64,000 nucleotides of DNA. It comes from Amycolatopsis alkalitolerans (GTDB lineage: Bacteria; Actinomycetota; Actinomycetes; Mycobacteriales; Pseudonocardiaceae). Position 1 is the first letter of the stretch. Each line of letters opens with the position of its first letter. The DNA is taken from positions 227,830 to 291,829 of the forward strand of contig NZ_VDFW01000005.1 of assembly GCF_006152065.1 (NCBI RefSeq), read 5' to 3'. The notes beneath the pieces are model-generated. The model was given only the letters and a program-made list of their open reading frames with translations. It did not search any database and was not told the DNA's origin. This document shows, piece by piece, positions 57,746 through 64,000 of the stretch. A program made the position numbers and the translations under genes.

Positions 57746-59291
57746 GGCGCCTCTTCGCCAACCCGGGCTCGACGGAGATCTCCTTCCTCACCGGGCTGCC
57801 CGACGATTTCGAATTCCGGCTCGCCCTGCACGAAGGGTCCGTCGTCGGCATGGCGACCGGATGGGCGATGGCGCGCGGACGCCCCGCGTTCGTGAACCTG
57901 CACACCACGGCCGGTCTGGCCAACGCCGCGGGCGCACTGGCGACCGCGCGCACCAACCGGGTCCCGCTCGTGGTCGTCGTCGGGCAGCAGGACCGGCGCC
58001 ACCTCGCCCACGACCCGTTCCTGGCTGGCCGCCTCGACGGGCTGCTCGGCGAGTATCCCGTGTGGACGAACCAGCCCGCCCGCGCGCAGGACGTCCCGGC
58101 GGCGATCGCGCGAGCGCACCACGAAGCCGTCACCGCGGCCGGACCGGCGCTCGTGGTGGTTCCGATGGACGACTGGCTGCGGCCGGCCGAGCCGCTCCGC
58201 GGCGCCGCGCCACTCGAGGTCCGGCGGGCGGCCGCGTCGATGACGGACGAGATCGACGACCTGGCAACGATCCTGGACGCCGCCGCCAGTCCCGTGCTCG
58301 TCGCCGGGTCGGGCGCCGCGGACGAGTCGTCGTGGGCGGCATTGGTGGCACTGGCTGAACGGCTGGGCTCGCCGGTGTGGCAGGAACCTTTCGGTGCCCG
58401 CGCGGGATTTCCACAGGACCACCGGCTCTTCGCCGGTCACCTCCCGCCCGGGTGGTCCGGTGTTCGCGCCGGACTGGCCGGGCACGACGTCCTGCTGGTC
58501 GTCGGCGCGCCAGTGCTGCGGCAGTACCCGTGGGAGCCGGGCGAGCTGGCCCCGGAGGATGCACGGTGCTGCAGGTCACCCAGTACGCGGACGAGGCGCA
58601 CCACAGCGTGGCTGACGTGGCCGTGCTCGCCGACCCCGGCCGGATCGCCCGCCGGCTGGCGGAACGCGTGCGCCCCCGGGACACCGCCCCGGTGCAGCGT
58701 GGCCGACCCCATCCGGTCGCGCCGCCGGAACCGGGCGAGCCGTTACGACCGGCGCACGTCTTCGACCTGCTCGCGGCGGGCATTCCCCGCGACACCATCC
58801 TCGTCGAGGAGTCACCCTCCAACCGGCCGGAACTGCACCGCCGCGTCCCCGCCCGCGACCCATGGGGATTCGTGAGCGCGGCCGCCGGGGGGCTCGGTTT
58901 CGGCCTGCCCGCGGCGATCGGCCTGAAGCTCGGCTCGCCGCGGCGCCCGGTGGTCGCCGTGCTCGGTGACGGTTCGTCCCTGTACGGGATCCAGGGACTG
59001 TGGAGCGCGTCGCACTACCAGGCCGGTGTGCTGTTCGTCGTCATGGCCAACGGCGCATACGCGATCATGGACCGGCTCCCGGAGCATTCGGGGCTGGGCA
59101 AGGCACCCTGGCCAGGCTTCGCCGAGGTCCGGATCTGCGACACCGCTAGCGGGCTCGGGTGCCCGGCGGTGCGGATCACGAGTCACGCGCAGCTCGTCCA
59201 GGTATTCGACGAGATCCTGCCTTCGCTCGCGGAACGGACCTGCCCACTCGCGCTGGACATCGAAGTCGCCCCGGACGCGACCTACGGCTGA
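57746..59291 (+). pseudogene. Benzoylformate decarboxylase-like ThDP enzyme, frameshifted
   Basis: Fragment one: LFANPGSTEISFLTGLPDDF, LALHEGSVVGMATGWAMARG (catalytic Glu region), HTTAGLANAAGALATARTNR, to about 58565. Then a frameshift; fragment two: VLQVTQYADEAHHSVADVAV, AAAGGLGFGLPAAIGLKLGS, VVAVLGDGSSLYGIQGLWSA (ThDP motif). The first ~25 residues are lost at the junction with the ALDH fragment. MdlC homologue by motif pattern; non-functional. Confidence 0.8.
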
Positions 59292-59324
59292 GATCGCTGT
59301 TGTCCAAGCGATCAGCACCCGGCT

Positions 59325-59399
59325 ACGCGCGAGGCTGTCGTCGAAGCCGACCACGGATATCTGGCCGGGTACGTCCACGTCCCGCTCACAGGTGGCCAT
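59325..59399 (-). pseudogene. Tiny relic of a LacI-type regulator
   Basis: DVDVPGQISVVGFDDSLARS matches the conserved LacI/GalR block VPxDISVVGFDDxPLAR. Only about 25 residues remain, between the decarboxylase relic and the LuxR gene. Confidence 0.45.
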
Positions 59400-59439
59400 C
59401 GGCCATCTCGGCGTGCAGTGGCCGCGGTCGGGCGTTCGT

Positions 59440-62064
59440 TCACAGCAGGCCGTTCCGGCGGGCGATCATCACTGCCTCGCGGCGGCTGCGGGCGTCCAGT
59501 TTGCGGTAGGCGCTGCGCAGATGCGTCTTCACGGTGTTCACCGAGACGTTGAGCTCGTCCGCCATTTCCCGGGTCGTGGCCGGGGTGGCGAGCGCGATCA
59601 GCAACTGGCGCTCGCGCGGTGTGAACGTGTCCTCGGTCGCATTGGTGGCGGGCTTGGTCTTGGCGAGGATCTCCTCGGCGAAAGCGTTGTGGTGCCCCAG
59701 CTTTCCGGCGCGGGCGGCGAGCAGGTCGCGGATGGGCCGGCCGGCCGTCGCGAACGGCCGCAGGGAACGCAGGCCCTCCGCGAGTTCGAGCGCGGTGTGG
59801 AGGTGGTTGTTGGCGATGACGGTGTCGCGTTCGCGGCCGGCGAGGACGGCGGCCATCAGGTGGGCTTGAATGCGGTTGGGCCCCAGATGGAACCGGACGT
59901 CCTCGGCGGTGATGGTCTTCAGCACCCGCCGCGCCTCGTGATAGTCGTTCATGCGTGCGAGGCTGTGGGCGCGCATCAACTGGGTGTCGCCGCTGATCCC
60001 GAGCAGGCGCCGGGCCCGGTGCTCCGTGCCGGCCGCCCAGTCGGCCCGGTGAAGACGGAGTGCCGCGTGATATTCGATCGGTGCGGCGATCGCGACCAGC
60101 ATGGGTGGCACGGGGTCGCCGGGGGTGACGCCTGCCCATTTCTCGCGGAGGGCGCGGAGCGTGTGCTCGTCGGTGGGGCAGCCATCGAGCCGGAGCGCGG
60201 CGGCGAGGGTGTGCACCGCGAGGCAGACGTTGCGGTCGTTGCTGGCGCGGCGCAGTTCGGTCGCGCGTTCGGTATGTCTTCTCGCATCGTTCTCGTCGAG
60301 GGTCTGGTAACCGGCCCAGCCGGCGACCGCGTGCGCGAGGCAGTTCGCGGCGGTGCCGGCCAGATCGTGCTCGTCGGCGTACCGCAGCGCGCGCTCGGCC
60401 GCGGCGAGCACGCTGGGAAAGTCCTCGTCCACGGCGGCGACGCTCGCGAGATGGGCAAGACAATGCAGGGCCGCGTAGTGCCAGTGGTGCCCGGTGGCAA
60501 GGCCCAGCGCTCTTTTGAGCGCCTTGGCGGCCGTGCGGTGCTGGCCGACCGCGAACTCCGCGGCCGCGTGGTTGACCAGGGCGAGCAGGCCCAGATCCGG
60601 ATCCTGGAGGAAGTCGCTGGTCTCCCCGGACCGGACCGGGAGGTTGCCGGAAAGGCGCGCCCGGTACTGGTCGACGCAGGTTCTCAGGTGGCGCACGCGG
60701 GGCTTCCGCTCCGCGTGGGGTTCGGTGCCCAGCCGGGCCAGCCGTCGCTCCGCGCTCGCCTTGTCTCCCGCGATGAGGCTGGCCAGCAGCAGGACGAGGC
60801 CCGCGGACGGGCGTGCGGTGACCGTCGGGGGCAGTGTGTCCGCGAGTTCGAGCAGCGCCGTGCCGCGCCCGGCGAGCACGAGCGACAGCCCCTGGGTGTC
60901 GACCAGATGTGCCAGGAGGTCCGGATCGCGGCCGTGGGCGGCGTGCTGTAGCGCTGCCACCGGTTCCCCGTGGCCGGCGTACCAGGCGGCCGCGCGCCGG
61001 TGCAGGGCCGCCAGGTGCGCGGGATCGCGTCCGCTCAGGTCGTTCCGCAGATGTGACTGCAGCAGCCCGTGGCAGCGGTACTCGTCGAGCGCCGGGCCCC
61101 ACTGGGTGACGAGCAGTATCCGATGCGCCAACCGCTCCAGGACCGCGCCCGCGTCGGCCCGGCCGGTCAGCGCGGTGGCGAGGGCGGTCGACACGTGCTC
61201 GCAGGGGCTGATGGCGTCGAGGACTTCCCGCTCGAGCGGGGACAGTTTGGCGACGACTTCCGCGATGAGGTGGCCGGCCATGTGGCTGCCCGTCCGGAGC
61301 AGGGATTCGATTTCCGTTCCGGGAGGCGACGATGCCAGAGCCTCCGCGAGGAACGCGACGCCCTCGGGCCAGCCTTCCGTGCTCGTCATCACGTGCCGCA
61401 GATCCGCTTCGGAGAGCCGTACCCCGTGGCAGGCGAACACCTCGGCCGCCTGGGCCGGGCCGAACGCGAGGTCCGCGGCGGTCACTTCCCACATCCGGCC
61501 TTCGACCGAGAGCCGGTGCAGCCCGAGCGGCGGCGTGGTCCTGCTGCAGAGCACCAGATCGAGGCATTCCGGCTGATACCGGATCAGCAGATCGAGGTGC
61601 CGCAGCACGACCGGGTCGTGGAGGTTGTGCACGTCGTCGAGTACGAGGCAGGTGCGGCCGCGCCGCCTGGCGGTCTCTTCGACGGCGATCACGAACTGCT
61701 GGGCGCCGTGCGGGGAAGGCGAGCCGGGGGTGAGCCACGGGCCGTCGCCGCCGCCCAGGCTGGTCAGGATGTCCGGCCACAGGGTGAGCGGGTCGTTGTG
61801 GGTGTGGTCGAGGGTGAGCCACGCGAGGTGATCGTGGCGCGGCCGGAGCGGCTGGTGTGCGGTCCAGGAGGCCATCAGGGTGGTCTTGCCGAACCCGGCC
61901 GGCGCGCACACGAGGGTCACCGACGGGCGGGGATCGCCGGCGAACGGGCCGCGGCGAAGCAGCCGGTGCAGCCTGGTCCGGGGCACGTGCCGCTCCGGTG
62001 CCGGCGGTACGGTCAGCTTCGCTGGCAGAGCGCGGCCGCTCTCGAGGATTCTGGCGGGATCCAT
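59440..62064 (-). CDS. Large ATP-binding LuxR regulator (MalT/LAL-like)
   Basis: 874 residues from ATG 62064. STAND-type NTPase: Walker A VCAPAGFGKTTL near residue 50, Walker B TCLVLDDVHNL. A helical TPR-like middle domain spans about 330-780. C-terminal LuxR HTH: FTPRERQLLIALATPATTRE, LNVSVNTVKTHLRSAYRKLD. TAAGTT ends seven bases before the ATG and no ribosome site is seen, so it may be leaderless. Such regulators activate catabolic or secondary metabolite genes upon ligand binding; target unknown. Confidence 0.88.
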   Translation of the reverse strand: MDPARILESGRALPAKLTVPPAPERHVPRTRLHRLLRRGPFAGDPRPSVTLVCAPAGFGKTTLMASWTAHQPLRPRHDHLAWLTLDHTHNDPLTLWPDILTSLGGGDGPWLTPGSPSPHGAQQFVIAVEETARRRGRTCLVLDDVHNLHDPVVLRHLDLLIRYQPECLDLVLCSRTTPPLGLHRLSVEGRMWEVTAADLAFGPAQAAEVFACHGVRLSEADLRHVMTSTEGWPEGVAFLAEALASSPPGTEIESLLRTGSHMAGHLIAEVVAKLSPLEREVLDAISPCEHVSTALATALTGRADAGAVLERLAHRILLVTQWGPALDEYRCHGLLQSHLRNDLSGRDPAHLAALHRRAAAWYAGHGEPVAALQHAAHGRDPDLLAHLVDTQGLSLVLAGRGTALLELADTLPPTVTARPSAGLVLLLASLIAGDKASAERRLARLGTEPHAERKPRVRHLRTCVDQYRARLSGNLPVRSGETSDFLQDPDLGLLALVNHAAAEFAVGQHRTAAKALKRALGLATGHHWHYAALHCLAHLASVAAVDEDFPSVLAAAERALRYADEHDLAGTAANCLAHAVAGWAGYQTLDENDARRHTERATELRRASNDRNVCLAVHTLAAALRLDGCPTDEHTLRALREKWAGVTPGDPVPPMLVAIAAPIEYHAALRLHRADWAAGTEHRARRLLGISGDTQLMRAHSLARMNDYHEARRVLKTITAEDVRFHLGPNRIQAHLMAAVLAGRERDTVIANNHLHTALELAEGLRSLRPFATAGRPIRDLLAARAGKLGHHNAFAEEILAKTKPATNATEDTFTPRERQLLIALATPATTREMADELNVSVNTVKTHLRSAYRKLDARSRREAVMIARRNGLL

Positions 62065-62347
62065 TTGTCCGAACTTAAGACATATTCGCGGTCTGCTACA
62101 TATCGAACGGGAATTGATCACGGAATTCCACTCGGTGGAGTGATTCTGTGGTGCGCGGAAACCGCCACCCGAATCGATCTTCCCCCTTGAGGGCGGTGGG
62201 GGCTGGCGCGGTCTCACCTGCTGGGAGTGATGCGCCCGCAGGCTCATCCGGCCAAGGTGAGCTCACGCCTCCTGGCGTCCGGTAGCCACGGGAATACGGC
62301 CCGCCGTGGCTACCGGTTCATTCCCGATCGAGGTAGTTGGGGAGGGC

Positions 62348-63058
62348 ATGAGATCCGCGCTGGTGCGTTTCGGCGGCGCGATAACGGCGGCAGCCGGGCT
62401 GCTGTTCGCCCCGTCCGGCCCGCCGGCGGCGGCGCCCGCCCGGCCGTGGGTGCTCGCCGAGTCCGAGGAGTTCGCCGGTGGCGTGCTCCAGCCACGCGCG
62501 TGGGAGGTCTATAACGGCTACAACCCGCTCTCGGGCGAGACGTGGCGGGCGGACCACTGCTCGGTTTCGCACGGCGTGCTGGAGTTGCGGGCCGACCGTT
62601 CCGGTCTCTGCGGGATAGCCGCGCGCACCCAGCACGTGTACGCGAGAATCGAGGTGCGGGCCCGGTTCCCGGTGCCGGCCGACCCCGGGCTGGCACCGGT
62701 CTTCCTGCTCTGGCCACAGGACGACCGTGACTGGCCGCAGGCCGGCGAGATCGACTTCATGGAGTGTTACGACCCGGCCCGGCAGTCGTTCGAGTCGTGG
62801 CTGCACTACGCACGAGCGGGCCGCGACGCATCGGACACGGCGGGTCGGTACCGGGTCGACATGACCGGATGGCACACGTACGCGGTGGAATGGACCCGGG
62901 ACGCGGTCGCGGTTTCGGTCGACGGTCGCACGTGGCACACCTACCGCCGGCACGTGCCGGCCGGGCCGATGCACCTGACCCTGCAGATCGACCGCGTCGG
63001 ACGAGTCGCCGGTGCCGCGAACGCCGAGGTCGACTGGGTCCGCACGTACCGGCAGTGA
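62348..63058 (+). CDS. Secreted glycoside hydrolase family 16 protein
   Basis: 236 residues from ATG 62348, GGGGAGGG upstream. Signal peptide: MRSALVRFGGAITAAAGLLF, cleavage near PPAAAPA. GH16 active site GEIDFMECYD with nucleophile E134, D136 and acid/base E139, plus WHTYAVEWTRDAVAVSVDG. Family members cut beta-1,3/1,4-glucans or related polysaccharides outside the cell. No carbohydrate-binding module. Confidence 0.9.
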   Translation: MRSALVRFGGAITAAAGLLFAPSGPPAAAPARPWVLAESEEFAGGVLQPRAWEVYNGYNPLSGETWRADHCSVSHGVLELRADRSGLCGIAARTQHVYARIEVRARFPVPADPGLAPVFLLWPQDDRDWPQAGEIDFMECYDPARQSFESWLHYARAGRDASDTAGRYRVDMTGWHTYAVEWTRDAVAVSVDGRTWHTYRRHVPAGPMHLTLQIDRVGRVAGAANAEVDWVRTYRQ

Positions 63059-63158
63059 GGGCAGGAGACCCCAGCAGGAAGATCAGGGGCGGTCGCTGGT
63101 GGCGACCCACAACGCCACCAGCGACCTCTCCCCCCGGGCTTGGCCGACGCCGCGGTCA

Positions 63159-63893
63159 TCATGGGATCGGCTGCGTGTCCCCGAGCAGCCTGGCGACGCT
63201 GGGGGAGCCTTCGATCACCGCGCGCGCCACCTCGGCGAGGCGGCGTCGGTCGCGGCGGGCGAAGGAACGCATGCATTCGAACGCACAGCTCACCGAGACC
63301 CCGTGCCGCTCGGCGAGAATGCCCTTGGCCTGTTCGATCTCGATCCGCGTGTGCAGCGCCGTCTGCAGCTGCCCCGCCAGGTTTTCGGCTTTGGCCACGG
63401 CTCTTCTGGACAGCAGGCACGCGCTCACGGTGGCCGCGAGCGACTCGGTGAGCCGGTCTTCCTCATAGCCCAGCGGGCCGCCGCGTTCGCGGAACAGGGT
63501 GATCGCGCCGACTGCTTCGCCGTGCGACAGCAACGGGATGGCGTGCGCCGCGGCGAAGCCGGCTTTCAGCGCGGCGGAACGGAAGCTCTGCCAGCGCTTT
63601 TCGGCGCGCAGATCGGGTGCGGCGACCGGTGTCCTGGTGCGAAAGGAGGTGATGCCCGGGCCATCGTCCGCCCGCAGTTCGACGAGCTGAGGTACCTGCG
63701 CGGTGCTGCCGGAGATCGCGGCCGGGGCCAGCGTCCCATCCGGTCTGGTCAGCAACACGCCGGACGCGTCGACGTCGACAAGGCGGGCCGAGAATCGAGC
63801 CAGCCAATCAGCGTACCGGGCTTCGTCGAATACCTGACCGTGGAGGTTGGACAGCTCGATGAAGGCCGCGGCTATCTCGACTTCACGATGCAT
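63159..63893 (-). CDS. GAF-ANTAR antiterminator protein
   Basis: 244 residues from ATG 63893, AAAGGAAC upstream. GAF domain at about 25-160 (AIPLLSHGEAVGAITLFRER). ANTAR RNA-binding domain at about 180-235: HTRIEIEQAKGILAERHGVS, AFECMRSFARRDRRRLAEVA. ANTAR proteins bind paired hairpins in leader RNA to prevent termination. Target not in the window. Confidence 0.88.
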   Translation of the reverse strand: MHREVEIAAAFIELSNLHGQVFDEARYADWLARFSARLVDVDASGVLLTRPDGTLAPAAISGSTAQVPQLVELRADDGPGITSFRTRTPVAAPDLRAEKRWQSFRSAALKAGFAAAHAIPLLSHGEAVGAITLFRERGGPLGYEEDRLTESLAATVSACLLSRRAVAKAENLAGQLQTALHTRIEIEQAKGILAERHGVSVSCAFECMRSFARRDRRRLAEVARAVIEGSPSVARLLGDTQPIP

Positions 63894-64000
63894 GGTTGTT
63901 CCTTTCCCGGCGATGTCCACAGTGACGTGATCTCAACGACTTTCATTTGATCATTCGATGTTCAAAATGGGTCAGGGTGAGTGCGGCTTTCACGATGTCG
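63894..64000. other. Upstream region of the GAF-ANTAR gene
   Basis: No gene is seen in the last 107 bp. AT-rich patch CTTTCATTTGATCATTCGA around 63941-63959 may contain the promoter for the minus-strand GAF-ANTAR gene. Confidence 0.35.

Noticed and set aside
58812..59399. Full LacI regulator gene on the minus strand
   Set aside because: Only the first ~25 residues resemble LacI; the remainder is antisense to the benzoylformate decarboxylase relic.
63059..63158. Possible terminator between GH16 and GAF-ANTAR genes
   Set aside because: Convergent genes, but I could not find a convincing stem followed by a T run.

Overview
The window is high-GC actinobacterial chromosome. Coding runs are dense, GTG starts are frequent, stop/start codons overlap (ATGA, GTGA), several genes look leaderless, and families such as F420-type LLM oxidoreductases and TIGR03086 (mycothiol-type) proteins are present. 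A Pseudonocardiaceae host (Amycolatopsis-like) is my inference from general style; no ribosomal or marker gene is present to prove it. About 50 intact genes and at least a dozen decayed ones are visible. Most of the window is catabolic (aromatic/heterocyclic acids, amides, inositol) with matching transporters and local regulators.

0-17.9 kb: a NarL-type two-component pair and a deazaflavin reductase precede an IclR-regulated catabolic block at 2.6-13.4 kb. That block has two MFS importers on the minus strand, the IclR regulator, and divergently a coxG-coxM-coxL-coxS molybdenum hydroxylase, an alpha/beta hydrolase and a UbiD-family decarboxylase. Two sites sharing the core GACATNAAGTC sit in front of both transcription units. 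The iron-sulfur subunit has a 182-residue tail of 36 pentads. Between hydrolase and decarboxylase an 86-bp tandem repeat creates two 29-codon mini-ORFs chained by overlapping stop/start codons. MerR-thioredoxin, a dehalogenase-like hydrolase with a TetR gene and a striking double operator, an amino-acid permease relic and a CorA-like membrane protein follow.

17.9-36.5 kb: a TetR-OYE-HsdA-like steroid/carbonyl reduction operon; an RpiR-regulated transporter-GAF-amidohydrolase operon; an SDR/LysR pair; then a tight nine-gene minus-strand operon (MFS, two lactonase-like metallo-beta-lactamases, two carboxymuconolactone decarboxylase proteins, two beta-hydroxyacid dehydrogenases, cupin, SDR) with a divergent IclR gene, a second amidohydrolase and an LLM oxidoreductase.

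36.6-40.5 kb: a 3.8-kb island in a tRNA-Pro(GGG) gene, bounded by 40-bp direct repeats. It carries an integrase remnant, a VapBC-type module, one unknown gene and a chimera of two transposase fragments. From 40.5 to 48.2 kb the DNA is a mixture of relics and one plausible live operon (crotonase, CoA-transferase-like pair, acyl-CoA ligase), plus a secreted protein and a cupin.

48.2-55.1 kb: a myo-inositol cluster, with a GntR/UTRA regulator divergent from iolC, a Cgl0159-like aldolase, iolB, iolD and mmsA. iolG, iolE and a working transporter are absent here; the MFS next to it is broken. 55.2-59.3 kb holds fragments of an FMN alpha-hydroxyacid dehydrogenase, a benzaldehyde-type aldehyde dehydrogenase and a benzoylformate decarboxylase, i.e. 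an apparently dead mandelate pathway, around an intact FAD monooxygenase. The window closes with a large LuxR ATPase regulator, a secreted GH16 glycosidase and a GAF-ANTAR antiterminator.
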